Assembly: GCA_016192345.1 (NCBI GenBank)
Contig: JACPUH010000027.1
Coordinates: 1 to 59,626 of the forward strand
Length of the DNA: 59,626 nt
Direction of reading: 5' to 3'
Source: Ignavibacteriales bacterium
Lineage (GTDB): Bacteria > Bacteroidota > Ignavibacteria > UBA10030
In this document: positions 25,168-33,844 of the stretch, one piece after another
Layout of the letters: every line of letters begins with the position of its first letter
Numbering within the stretch: the first letter of the stretch is position 1
The notes under the pieces: generated by a model
Database searches by the model: none
What the model saw: the letters and a program-made list of their open reading frames with translations, nothing else
Told to the model about the DNA's origin: nothing
Position numbers and translations under genes: made by a program

Positions 25168-26292
25168 ATGCTCTACTATCTTCTCACGTATCTCGACAAG
25201 CAATTCGACATCCCGGGATTCGGGGTGTTCCGGTTCATCACATTCCGCGCCGGGGCGGCGGCCGTGACGGCCCTGATGATCGCTTTCTGGCTCGGACCCA
25301 AAATCATCCGCAAGCTGAAAGAGCTTCAAATCGGCGAGGCGGCAAAAGTCGAGGCGCCGAAAACCCATTTGAGTAAAGCCGGCACGCCGACCATGGGGGG
25401 ATTGATTGTGCTCGCGTCGCTGGTGATACCGGCGCTTCTCTGGGCGGATATTAAGAACGGCTACGTCATCCTGATCCTGTTCGTCACCATCGCCCTCGGG
25501 GCCGTCGGGTTCCTGGACGACTATCTCAAGGTCGTGAAGAAAAAGCCCAAGGGGCTGATTGGACGGTACAAGATCGTGGGGCAGGTGGTGGTTGGGTTGG
25601 TTGTGGGAGGAGTGATTTTCTTTTATCCGGAATGGATCGATCCGAGCCTCGTCGCCCTGAAATCGAAAACGACGATTCCGTTTTTCAAGAACCTGGAACT
25701 GGACCTCGGGTGGCTCTACATCCCTCTTGTCATCTTTATCATCACGGCGACGTCGAACGCCGTGAACCTGACCGACGGCCTGGACGGGCTGGCGATCGGG
25801 ACAGTCGGGATTGTGACCCTGACGCTGGCAATTATCGCGTACGCGTCCGGTCACGCGGAATGGAGTCAATACCTGACCATTCCCCACTTGCGGGGGAACG
25901 GTGAACTGGCGATTTACTGTGCCGCGTTGGTGGGAGCGGCTCTGGGTTTTCTCTGGTTCAACTCGTACCCCGCACAAGTGTTCATGGGCGATACCGGGTC
26001 GCTTGCCCTCGGCGGCGTCATCGGTGCCATGTGCGTGTTGATGAAGAAGGAGCTCTTGCTGCCGACCCTGGGAGGCATCTTCCTGATGGAGACCCTTTCG
26101 GTGATTCTCCAGCGCTCGTACTTCAAATACACGAAGAAAAAATACGGCGAGGGCCGCCGGATTTTCAAGATGGCCCCGATCCATCACCATTTTGAATTGC
26201 TCGGCTGGCCGGAGCCGAAGATCGTCACGAGGTTCTACATCATCGCGATCCTGCTGATGATCCTGAGCCTCGCAACCTTCAAGGTACGGTAG
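25168..26292 (+). CDS. mraY: Phospho-MurNAc-pentapeptide transferase MraY
   Basis: MraY transfers phospho-MurNAc-pentapeptide to undecaprenyl phosphate, making lipid I in the inner membrane. Of its roughly ten hydrophobic segments several are obvious. The catalytic and Mg-binding motifs are GFLDDYLKV, NAVNLTDGLDGLAIG and the HHHFELLG histidine cluster close to the C-terminus; PTMGGL near residue 75 is also family-specific. The length of 374 residues is typical. A GGAGAAG site precedes the ATG, 24 bases after murF. Confidence 0.97.
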   Translation: MLYYLLTYLDKQFDIPGFGVFRFITFRAGAAAVTALMIAFWLGPKIIRKLKELQIGEAAKVEAPKTHLSKAGTPTMGGLIVLASLVIPALLWADIKNGYVILILFVTIALGAVGFLDDYLKVVKKKPKGLIGRYKIVGQVVVGLVVGGVIFFYPEWIDPSLVALKSKTTIPFFKNLELDLGWLYIPLVIFIITATSNAVNLTDGLDGLAIGTVGIVTLTLAIIAYASGHAEWSQYLTIPHLRGNGELAIYCAALVGAALGFLWFNSYPAQVFMGDTGSLALGGVIGAMCVLMKKELLLPTLGGIFLMETLSVILQRSYFKYTKKKYGEGRRIFKMAPIHHHFELLGWPEPKIVTRFYIIAILLMILSLATFKVR

Positions 26293-26344
26293 AGCATCGC
26301 CATGCGGGATCGTCCCGCATGAGCGCATTGAAATTTGGAAGTTC

Positions 26345-27700
26345 ATGGATGTTCAACAGCTTCGTTCAACCAGTGTTTCCGTTATCGGCGCCGCGCGCAG
26401 CGGAGTGGCCGTTGGCCGGCTGCTTCAGTCGCAGGGAGCCAAGGTCTTTCTCAGCGACCGTGATTCGGAGGAGAAACTCCGGTTGCACCTCCCGCACCTC
26501 AACGAAAGCGGGATCGCCTATGAGCTCGGAGGTCATACTGAGCGCGTGTTTCAGTGTTCTTTGATGGTCATCAGCCCGGGGGTCCCCAGCAACGCTCCCG
26601 TCGTGCTGCAGGCACAACAACGAGGTATCAAAGTCGTCAGCGAGGTTGAAGTTGCCGGTTGGTTCTGTCGCGCATCGATGATCGCGATCACCGGCAGCAA
26701 CGGTAAAACAACCACTACCACACTGATCGGGAGGGTCCTCGGCGATGCAAAAAAGAAACATGCACTTGCGGGTAACATTGGGACGGCATTCTCCTCCGTC
26801 GTTCTGGAACTGGCTCAAGGGGATGTTGCTGTTCTGGAGATAAGCAGTTTTCAACTCGATCACTGTGAGACGTTCCGACCGTCGATCTCGGTGCTTCTGA
26901 ACATCACACAGAACCATATGGATCGATACGGGAATTCGATGGAACGGTATGCCGCCTCGAAAGCACGGATTTTCATGAACCAGACGCCCCAGGACGTGCT
27001 TCTCTATAATGCCGACGACCTCTGGACCTCCAGGGTGATCGCACAGGCAAAATGCAGGGCCATCCCTTTCAGCCGGGAAAAACGACTGGCCATCGGGGCC
27101 TTCGTCGAAGACGGGAACCTCGTGACGATGCTCGGAGGAAAGCGGACCGGAGTGATCCCGGTGGACGACATCAGCATCAAGGGACCTCATAATCTGTACA
27201 ATGCCATGGCAGCCGCGCTGACGGGGCAGCTGATGAATATCGGCACCGCCTCGATTCGGGCCACGCTCCGGAATTTCAAGGGGGTGGAACACCGGCAGGA
27301 ATTCGTGCGCGAGGTGAACGGTGTTCGGTACTACAACGACTCCAAGGCCACGAGTGTGGAAGCAGTCTGGTACGCCCTCCAGGCCTTCGATCAACCGATC
27401 GTGCTCATGCTCGGAGGACGCGACAAAGGGAACGATTACAGCCGGCTTGCAGATTTTGTGGGGAAGAAGGTCCGTTCCATCGTCGCCCTGGGTGAATCAG
27501 CGGGAACGGTGGAAAAGGCATTCACGGCTCTCAAGCCCGTACGGCAGGCAACATCCATGGACGAGGCGGTCATGATCGCTCAACAGCTCGCACAACCCGG
27601 GGACGTGGTGCTTCTCTCTCCTGCATGTGCATCGTTCGATTGGTTTGAGAATTACGAACAGCGGGGATTGGTGTTCAAGGAATTGGTGAAAAACCTCTAA
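26345..27700 (+). CDS. murD: UDP-MurNAc-L-alanine:D-glutamate ligase MurD
   Basis: MurD adds D-glutamate to UDP-MurNAc-L-Ala. The N-terminal Rossmann-like domain begins VSVIGAARSGVAVGRLL, the ATP loop is AITGSNGKTTTTTLIG, the central domain has LEISSFQLDH and NITQNHMDRYG, and the C-terminal domain has YNDSKATSVEAV and LMLGGRDKGNDY. All are MurD signatures. It has 451 residues, follows mraY after 52 bases and precedes ftsW by 6. Confidence 0.96.
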   Translation: MDVQQLRSTSVSVIGAARSGVAVGRLLQSQGAKVFLSDRDSEEKLRLHLPHLNESGIAYELGGHTERVFQCSLMVISPGVPSNAPVVLQAQQRGIKVVSEVEVAGWFCRASMIAITGSNGKTTTTTLIGRVLGDAKKKHALAGNIGTAFSSVVLELAQGDVAVLEISSFQLDHCETFRPSISVLLNITQNHMDRYGNSMERYAASKARIFMNQTPQDVLLYNADDLWTSRVIAQAKCRAIPFSREKRLAIGAFVEDGNLVTMLGGKRTGVIPVDDISIKGPHNLYNAMAAALTGQLMNIGTASIRATLRNFKGVEHRQEFVREVNGVRYYNDSKATSVEAVWYALQAFDQPIVLMLGGRDKGNDYSRLADFVGKKVRSIVALGESAGTVEKAFTALKPVRQATSMDEAVMIAQQLAQPGDVVLLSPACASFDWFENYEQRGLVFKELVKNL

Positions 27701-27706
27701 AGAAGC

Positions 27707-28876
27707 ATGACCCGCTCGCAACGCAACCATATTGATCTACCGACGTTGATCGTCGTCCTCACGCTCATGGTTCTGAGTCTCGGCGTGGTGTACAGCGCGT
27801 CGTCCACGTGGGCCATGGAGAAATTCGGGGAGAGCAACCGGTTGCTCAACCTCCATGCGTTGAAGGTGCTGCTCGGATTGGTTGCCCTGTTCTTTGGGAT
27901 GACCATCGACTACAAGAAGTACCGGAAGCTGACGAAACCGGCGGTGATTGCCGCGATCGGTTTCCTCGTGATCACCATGGTGCTCGGGGGCGAGGTGAAG
28001 GGTGCCGCCCGGTGGCTCCGCTTCGGTGGACTGAGCTTCCAGCCCTCCGAGTTTGCCAAGTTCGCGCTCCTGTTCCATCTTTGCACCCTGATCTCCACCA
28101 AGGGGGAGATGATCAAGGATTTCAAGAAAGGGTTCCTGCCGATGATGATCTGGATCGGCAGCGTAGCGGGACTGGTGCTTCTTCAGCCGAATTTCAGCAC
28201 CGGCTCGATGATCATTCTCATCAGTCTTGTGATGCTCTTTATCAGCCGTGCGCGATTCTCCCACCTGCTCGGGACGGCAGCGGCAGCGCTTCCTCTCCTG
28301 GTGGTCGTCGCCATCACGCGCCCGCATGTGATGCAGCGTATCAACTCGTTTCTCGACGGCAATTCGGGAGGCGGACAGAACTATCAGCTCTGGCAGGGGA
28401 TCATCGGTTTCGGCAACGGGGGGATCTTCGGCGTCGGCCCCGGCGAGAGCAAGCAACGGGATTTCTTTCTCCCGGAATCATACGGCGATTTTGTGTTCTC
28501 CATCGTTGGAGAAGAGTACGGGTTCATCGGGACGATGTTCTTTCTGGCATTATTTCTTTTCCTCATGCTGCGCGGGTTTAAAATTGCAAAATTCGCCCGC
28601 GATGAGTTCGGACGGCTCCTGGCCATAGGCATCACCAGCCTGATCATTCTCTATGCGCTTGTAAATGCCGGCGTCACCCTGGGGATCCTGCCGACCACGG
28701 GACTTCCGATGCCTTTTGTCAGCTATGGCGGTTCATCATTGCTCTTTACGGCGTACGCCGTCGGCGTGCTGCTGAATATTTCAGCCCAAACAGATATGCA
28801 TCCGCGGGCTGCGAAAGTGCCGGAACCGGCCACGCCGGGCATGGCACTCGAGGATAAAACTGTGAAGGTGTACTAA
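27707..28876 (+). CDS. ftsW: Septal peptidoglycan glycosyltransferase FtsW
   Basis: A SEDS-family polytopic protein of 389 residues with about ten membrane segments. FtsW polymerises lipid II at the septum in partnership with FtsI. Family marks are GVVYSASSTWAM after helix 1, ARWLRFGGLSFQPSEFAKF and the C-terminal GLPMPFVSYGGSSLLFTAYA. The cytoplasmic tail is short and acidic. It lies between murD and murG, the usual dcw position. Confidence 0.95.
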   Translation: MTRSQRNHIDLPTLIVVLTLMVLSLGVVYSASSTWAMEKFGESNRLLNLHALKVLLGLVALFFGMTIDYKKYRKLTKPAVIAAIGFLVITMVLGGEVKGAARWLRFGGLSFQPSEFAKFALLFHLCTLISTKGEMIKDFKKGFLPMMIWIGSVAGLVLLQPNFSTGSMIILISLVMLFISRARFSHLLGTAAAALPLLVVVAITRPHVMQRINSFLDGNSGGGQNYQLWQGIIGFGNGGIFGVGPGESKQRDFFLPESYGDFVFSIVGEEYGFIGTMFFLALFLFLMLRGFKIAKFARDEFGRLLAIGITSLIILYALVNAGVTLGILPTTGLPMPFVSYGGSSLLFTAYAVGVLLNISAQTDMHPRAAKVPEPATPGMALEDKTVKVY

Positions 28877-28883
28877 AGGGACT

Positions 28884-29981
28884 GTGGCAACACGACCTCC
28901 ACGAATGTTGCTCTCCGGCGGGGGGACAGGGGGTCACCTCTTCCCCGCCCTGGCGATTGCGGAGGAGGTTCGAAAACTTGAACCGGCGACGGAGTTCTTG
29001 TTCGTCGGGACGCGGGGAAAGATCGAGGCACGCATGGTACCGCAACGGGGATATCCGTTCCGGTCGATCTGGATCAGCGGGTTCCATCGGAGACTGACCA
29101 TCGAGAACCTCCTTTTCCCTGTCAAAGTGATCGTATCGCTGATCCAGTCGCAGATGATTCTCCGGAAGTTCAAGCCGGATGTTGTGATCGGGACTGGAGG
29201 ATATGTCTGTGGTCCGGTCCTTTTTGTAGCAACGTGGCTTGGCATCCCGACCGTCGTGCACGAATCGAACAGTTATCCCGGCATCACGACGAGGCTCCTG
29301 GCCTCAAGAGTTCAAAAAGTATATATCGCCTTTGAATCGACAACGCAGTGGCTACAGACGACCGGAAACGTCGAACTGGTGGGGACTCCGACACGGGATT
29401 CCCTGGGAACTGTTTCGAAACAGGAAGGACGAAGCTTTTTCGGTCTCGATGAACACCGGCCAACGCTTTTGATCGTTGGAGGGAGCCTGGGGGCTGCATC
29501 CATTAACGGTGCGGTTCTTTTGTCCCTCGATGTGTTGATCAGGTCCGGCGTTCAACTGATCTGGCAGACGGGTCAGTCGGACCACGAACGAGTGCAACAA
29601 GCGCTCGGCTCCAGGAAGGTCGGATGGCTTGGAGCATTCATTGACAGGATGGAATTTGCATTTGGCGCAGCCGATGCGGTGGTATGTCGGGCCGGTGCAA
29701 CAACGCTGGCGGAGTTAACGCGGATCGGCAAACCAGCAATCCTCATCCCCTATCCACACGCAGCGGCAGACCACCAGAGACATAATGCTCAGGCTCTGGC
29801 GGACGCGGGGGCGGCAGTCATGATAGTGGACAATGAGGTAGCGCAAAAACTTGGAACAACGGTTGTCGATCTGTTGAACGACGCGTCCCGGTTAAAGACC
29901 ATGAGCAGCGCCAGTCGCGCCCTGGGGCGTCCGGACGCGGGTCCGATAATTGCGCGGAAGGTGTTGGAGTTCCTTGGTTGA
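28884..29981 (+). CDS. murG: UDP-GlcNAc:lipid I GlcNAc transferase MurG
   Basis: A GT28 glycosyltransferase that turns lipid I into lipid II on the inner face of the membrane. The N-terminal loop LSGGGTGGHLFPALAIAEE, the second glycine loop GTGGYVCGPV, and the nucleotide-sugar site VCRAGATTLAELTRIGKPAI with PYPHAAADHQ are all present. GTG at 28884 is used; an ATG at 28905 would begin right at the glycine loop with no ribosome-binding site. It has 365 residues. Confidence 0.95.
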   Translation: MATRPPRMLLSGGGTGGHLFPALAIAEEVRKLEPATEFLFVGTRGKIEARMVPQRGYPFRSIWISGFHRRLTIENLLFPVKVIVSLIQSQMILRKFKPDVVIGTGGYVCGPVLFVATWLGIPTVVHESNSYPGITTRLLASRVQKVYIAFESTTQWLQTTGNVELVGTPTRDSLGTVSKQEGRSFFGLDEHRPTLLIVGGSLGAASINGAVLLSLDVLIRSGVQLIWQTGQSDHERVQQALGSRKVGWLGAFIDRMEFAFGAADAVVCRAGATTLAELTRIGKPAILIPYPHAAADHQRHNAQALADAGAAVMIVDNEVAQKLGTTVVDLLNDASRLKTMSSASRALGRPDAGPIIARKVLEFLG

Positions 29982-30035
29982 GAATCTTTGAACCCTTGTC
30001 CGTGGGGTTCCACGGATGATCATCGGGTATCCGGA

Positions 30036-30533
30036 ATGCAGAAGGTGTTCAAATATAAACTCGATTTCTACTATCAGCAGACGCTCATCTATCTGCTGGT
30101 GTTCCTGTTGTATGCCGGGGTGAGGGGAAGTTTTATTGAAAATCAGTTCAGCCTGGTGCTGAAGGATCCGATTGTCTACATCATGATGTTTTTCGTTCTG
30201 ATCTCGCTCGGGACGTTGCTGCTCAACCTGTACCGGAACCGGAAGCTTGTGGTCGAGGAAGACCGGTTGATCTTTCACTCCCGTCACCGGGACCGGGAGA
30301 TCAAGGTCTCCGAGATCGAGTGGATGCATATCGGCCGCGAGATGCTGGTGCAAACGGCCGGGCGATTCCAGATGGTGGTGGTGAAAATACGGGGGCGCCG
30401 CCGGTTGTTCCGTATTCGCGTCGGCCGCTACGAGCGCGATCGCGAACTCGTGGGTGAGATGGAGCGGATCGCGACCCTCGTCCCGAAGGGAAAAGGAAAA
30501 GGCCTGGGGATGCATCGAAGAAGGCCGGTGTAA
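30036..30533 (+). CDS. Two-TM protein with PH-like cytoplasmic domain, unknown
   Basis: A 165-residue protein I do not recognise, placed between murG and murC. Two hydrophobic segments (LIYLLVFLLYAGV and VYIMMFFVLISLGTLLLNLY) are followed by a basic beta-rich domain (KLVVEEDRLIFHSRHRDREI, then KVSEIEWMHIG and GRRRLFRIRVGRYERDRELV) that resembles bacterial PH-like domains of small membrane proteins. The tail is very basic (KGKGKGLGMHRRRP). ATG at 30036 gives a compact start at MQKVFKYKLDFYY; an upstream TTG (29988) would add 16 residues unlike the rest. It is in line with the dcw genes and followed by a low-complexity repeat. A role in envelope or division is only suggested by position. Confidence 0.7.
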   Translation: MQKVFKYKLDFYYQQTLIYLLVFLLYAGVRGSFIENQFSLVLKDPIVYIMMFFVLISLGTLLLNLYRNRKLVVEEDRLIFHSRHRDREIKVSEIEWMHIGREMLVQTAGRFQMVVVKIRGRRRLFRIRVGRYERDRELVGEMERIATLVPKGKGKGLGMHRRRPV

Positions 30534-30544
30534 GTTAAGGCTGG

Positions 30545-30598
30545 GTGATCAGCAGTCAGCGGTCAGCAATCAGCAGTCAGCATTCTGTATTCTGCCAA
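30545..30598. repeat. CAGCAGT/CAGCGGT tandem repeat tract
   Basis: Between 30549 and 30588 the units CAGCAGT, CAGCGGT, CAGCAAT, CAGCAGT and CAGCATT follow each other every seven bases, then CTGTATTCTGCC. It is a degenerate heptamer array in the leader of murC. Confidence 0.6.
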
Positions 30599-30620
30599 CG
30601 GAAAGAGATCAAACACAGTA

Positions 30621-32021
30621 ATGTTTTCCTCGATCAAGAAACTTCACTTCGTCGGCATCGGCGGTATTGGGATGAGCGGTATCGCCGAGATCCTGCTCGA
30701 TCAGGGATTTAAGATCAGCGGATCGGATAAGGGATTGGGGGAGGTAACCGAGCGGCTGCAAACCCTGGGGGCGACCATCTTTGAAGGGCATAAAGCCGGA
30801 CATATCGCCGACGATGTGGACGCCCTGGTCTATTCATCAGCAGTCTCGTTTGACAACCCGGAAGTGATCGAGGCACAACGCCGCAAGATCCCGATCATCC
30901 GACGGGCGGAGATGCTGGCGGAGGTGATGCGGTTGAAATACGGTATCGGCATCGCAGGGACCCATGGGAAAACGACCACCACCTCCATGGTCAGCCTCGT
31001 GCTGATGGAAGGCGCTCTTGATCCGACGGTGATCGTCGGGGGGAAACTGAGCGGTCTGGGAGGAACGAACGCGCGGCTGGGTCGGGGGGAATTCATCGTC
31101 GTCGAAGCGGACGAGTTCGACCGGTCCTTCCTCTCCATCACACCGACCATTGCCGTGTTGACGACGCTCGAGACGGACCACCTCGACTGTTACCGTGATC
31201 TGGAGGACATCAAGGGTGCGTTCATTCAGTTCGCCTCGAAGGTTCCGTTTTACGGCTTTGTGGTTCTGTGCCTGGACGAGCCCGCCCTGCTCGATATCAT
31301 GCCGCAGATGAACAAGAAGAAGATCATCACGTATGGCTTGAATCCCCAAGCGGATGTGCAGGCGATCGAGATCCGTCACAAGGATAATACGTCCACCTTC
31401 ACAGTTCTCCGCAACGGCTCCGAGCTGGGAACAGTCACGATCCAGGTGCCAGGCAAACACAACGTGCAAAATGCGCTCGCCTCCATTGCCGTCGGACTGG
31501 AGCTGGGAGTTCCGTTCGAGAAGGTCAGAGCCGGTATTGAAAAGTTCACTGGCGTCTATCGCCGCTGGGAGAAAAAGGGGGAAATCAACGGCATCACGGT
31601 GTATGATGATTATGCTCACCACCCCACCGAGTGCCGCGCAACGCTCTCCGGGGTGAAATCGGGCTGGCGACGGCGGGTCGTCTGCGTGTTTCAGCCTCAC
31701 CTGTATTCCCGCACCCGCGATTTCTATGAAGAGTTCGGGAAATCGTTTCTCCTCTCCGATGTGCTTGTGGTAACAGACATTTACCCGGCGCGGGAGGAAC
31801 CGATCCAGGGAGTAACAGGGGAACTGATTGTAAACGCCGCCCAGCGGTTTGGCCACAAGGAAGTCCATTATGTTCCCGACAAGAAGCAGGTCCCGTCATT
31901 CCTGCAATCCGTTGTCAAGAGCGGCGATATCGTGATCACGATGGGGGCGGGAGATATCTGGAAGTTTGGGGAGGAGTTTTTGAATCAAGTAAAAATTAAA
32001 AATGAAAAATTAAAAAGGTAA
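30621..32021 (+). CDS. murC: UDP-MurNAc:L-alanine ligase MurC
   Basis: MurC adds L-alanine to UDP-MurNAc, the first step of stem-peptide synthesis. The N-terminal domain reads FVGIGGIGMSGIAEILLDQG, the ATP loop is GIAGTHGKTTTTSMV, the central domain has ADEFDRSFLSI and LETDHLDCY, and the C-terminal domain has YDDYAHHPTECRATL and FQPHLYSRT. All are diagnostic. The last dozen residues (NQVKIKNEKLKR) are encoded by an AT-rich intergenic-type repeat, so the C-terminus looks extended or replaced. Confidence 0.96.
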   Translation: MFSSIKKLHFVGIGGIGMSGIAEILLDQGFKISGSDKGLGEVTERLQTLGATIFEGHKAGHIADDVDALVYSSAVSFDNPEVIEAQRRKIPIIRRAEMLAEVMRLKYGIGIAGTHGKTTTTSMVSLVLMEGALDPTVIVGGKLSGLGGTNARLGRGEFIVVEADEFDRSFLSITPTIAVLTTLETDHLDCYRDLEDIKGAFIQFASKVPFYGFVVLCLDEPALLDIMPQMNKKKIITYGLNPQADVQAIEIRHKDNTSTFTVLRNGSELGTVTIQVPGKHNVQNALASIAVGLELGVPFEKVRAGIEKFTGVYRRWEKKGEINGITVYDDYAHHPTECRATLSGVKSGWRRRVVCVFQPHLYSRTRDFYEEFGKSFLLSDVLVVTDIYPAREEPIQGVTGELIVNAAQRFGHKEVHYVPDKKQVPSFLQSVVKSGDIVITMGAGDIWKFGEEFLNQVKIKNEKLKR

Positions 32022-32125
32022 TTCATCAAGGAATGTATGGAGTTGAAAGCGTTTCGAACTCTAAGCTTTAAACCCTGAACTTTAGTCCTGATTTTTTCAT
32101 TTTGAGTTTTTCATTTTTCATTGAA
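31988..32125. repeat. AT-rich inverted repeat between murC and murB
   Basis: The left arm (31988-32019: AAAAATTAAAAATGAAAAAT, then TAAAAAGG) and the right arm (32090-32125: TTTTTTCATTTTGAG, TTTTTCATTTTTCA) are approximate reverse complements about 75 bases apart. The left arm provides the last codons and stop of murC; the right arm abuts the murB start and leaves it without a Shine-Dalgarno sequence. Confidence 0.6.
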
Positions 32126-32126
32126 T

Positions 32127-33044
32127 ATGGTTTCTCTGAGCGATATCAAACAATTCTTTCGCGGCTACATCGGGATCAATGAGCCGATGGCCAAGTACAC
32201 CTCGATGCGCGTCGGTGGACCGGCCGATTACTATCTCGAACCTGTGGATAAGATGGACCTGGTGGAAATCATCCTATACCTGCGGAATAACAAATTTCCC
32301 ACCCTGATGCTGGGGCGCGGGAGCAACCTTCTGGTCAGCGATGAGGGGATCCGCGGCGCGGCAATCAATATTGAAGCGGCGTTGGCAAACGTGCGCATGG
32401 AAGGAGACCTAGTCGTGGCGGAGGCTGGGGTCACCCTTGCAAAATTTGTTGACTTTTGTGTCCAGAAGGGGCTTGCGGGCGCGGAGATGCTCGCAGGGAT
32501 TCCGGGAAGCATGGGAGGCGCCATCGTCATGAACGCCGGTGCGCACGGCGGCGAGATCTCCGATCATCTTGTTGAAGTGGAAGTGCTGCGCGAGGGCCGG
32601 CTCCAATCGATCAAAAAGGAAGACGCTCAGTTTGCTTATCGCCGGTCCGGATTCGGGAACGATATCGTCCTCGGAGCAAGCTTCCGATTGTCGGAAGGAA
32701 ACAAGGAGGAGCTCCTGGCAAAACGCCGTGAGCTGATCCTGAAGCGGAACGCCTCGCAACCGCTTCATCTCCCAAACTCCGGGAGTATGTTCAAGAATCC
32801 CCCGGGCAACTTCGCGGCAAAGCTTATCGAACAGGCGGGGTTGAAGGGGAAACGGGTCGGGAATGCGCAAATCTCGGAGAAGCATGCAAATTTTATCGTG
32901 AACCTCGGTGGAGCGAAGGCGACCGACGTGTTCACGCTGATCGACCTGGCCCGCCGCACCGTGCATCAGAACGCGGGGCTTCTCCTGGAGCTGGAAGTCA
33001 AACTCATCGGGTTCCCCGATGAGACACGAAAGCAGGTGGCATGA
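32127..33044 (+). CDS. murB: UDP-N-acetylenolpyruvoylglucosamine reductase MurB
   Basis: An FAD enzyme that reduces enolpyruvyl-UDP-GlcNAc to UDP-MurNAc with NADPH. FAD-binding blocks are KYTSMRVGGPADYYLEP, LGRGSNLLVSDEGIRG and AGIPGSMGGAIVMNAGAHGG; the catalytic region has YRRSGF and the GSMFKNP serine, and the C-terminus has LKGKRVGNAQISEKHANFIVN. The Tyr-plus-Ser layout is type I/IIb-like. ATG at 32127 is preferred to TTG at 32121. It has 305 residues and its stop overlaps the ftsQ start (ATGA). Confidence 0.95.
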   Translation: MVSLSDIKQFFRGYIGINEPMAKYTSMRVGGPADYYLEPVDKMDLVEIILYLRNNKFPTLMLGRGSNLLVSDEGIRGAAINIEAALANVRMEGDLVVAEAGVTLAKFVDFCVQKGLAGAEMLAGIPGSMGGAIVMNAGAHGGEISDHLVEVEVLREGRLQSIKKEDAQFAYRRSGFGNDIVLGASFRLSEGNKEELLAKRRELILKRNASQPLHLPNSGSMFKNPPGNFAAKLIEQAGLKGKRVGNAQISEKHANFIVNLGGAKATDVFTLIDLARRTVHQNAGLLLELEVKLIGFPDETRKQVA

Positions 33045-33787
33045 GCACGTCGCCGAAACTCAAATTTGGTTTCGCAGGACTTCTCCTGGGAGTGACTGGA
33101 CTTATCGTCGCCTCCAACCTTTGGAAATCGGAGCTTAAGGTCCGACGGATCACCGTCGAGGGGAACCGCATTGTCGAGACCCCCGAGATCCTTCAACTGG
33201 TGAAGATCGCGAAGGATGCACAACTCCACGAGGTGGATCTCATGGCCGTGCGGAAAAACGTCCTCAGTCATTATTTTATCAAGGACGCGGTCGTCGAGCG
33301 GGATCTTCCCGCAACGATCAAAATCACGATCAAAGAACGGTCTCCTTTGGCCATTGTCAATGCTCAGGAGGTTTTGTATCTGGACGAGGATGGCGTGGTT
33401 CTTCCCCATTCGATCTCGAAGGCCCTCTTTGACCTGCCGATCCTGAGCGGTGTGCCGGGGACCATGACGCTGAAACCAGGCATGACGTTGAAGAACGCCG
33501 ACGTGCAGGAGGCGCTGGAAATCCTTGCAACGTCGAAGCTCCTCGGCAAAGAGTTGTACTACATGATTTCCGAAGTCCGTCTTCGCGATGGCGGCGACAT
33601 TGTGCTCTATGCCGCCGAGTGGGGCGTGCCGATCATCATGGGAAAGGGAAACATCCCCAACAAGCTTGTTCGCCTGGAAACATTCTGGAGCGAGGTGGTC
33701 CGACAGCAGGGATCGGAACGGTTGCAGTACGTCGACCTTCGGTTCGACGATCAGATTGTCGTACGGTGGAACCAGAAAAAAGGATAA
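33041..33787 (+). CDS. ftsQ: Division protein FtsQ
   Basis: A bitopic division protein of 248 residues: one N-terminal membrane helix (FAGLLLGVTGLIVASNLW), then a POTRA domain (KVRRITVEGNRIVETPEIL) followed by the FtsQ beta domain (ATIKITIKERSPLAIVNAQE and VLYLDEDGVVLPH). FtsQ recruits FtsL and the synthase to the septum. The start overlaps the murB stop codon. The cytoplasmic N-terminus is very short. Confidence 0.9.
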   Translation: MSTSPKLKFGFAGLLLGVTGLIVASNLWKSELKVRRITVEGNRIVETPEILQLVKIAKDAQLHEVDLMAVRKNVLSHYFIKDAVVERDLPATIKITIKERSPLAIVNAQEVLYLDEDGVVLPHSISKALFDLPILSGVPGTMTLKPGMTLKNADVQEALEILATSKLLGKELYYMISEVRLRDGGDIVLYAAEWGVPIIMGKGNIPNKLVRLETFWSEVVRQQGSERLQYVDLRFDDQIVVRWNQKKG

Positions 33788-33844
33788 CAGACCCCGCCCA
33801 CGCGGGAGTCACCATAAGAGTGTACCCAAGGGAGATTGTCGTCC

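Noticed and set aside
24958..26346. 462-codon open frame on the minus strand
   Set aside because: It lies fully antisense to murF and mraY, is rich in His, Gln, Arg and Asp, and has no family motif; a composition shadow of a GC-rich gene.
26366..27394. 342-codon minus-strand frame
   Set aside because: Antisense to murD, with no recognisable domain or start site.
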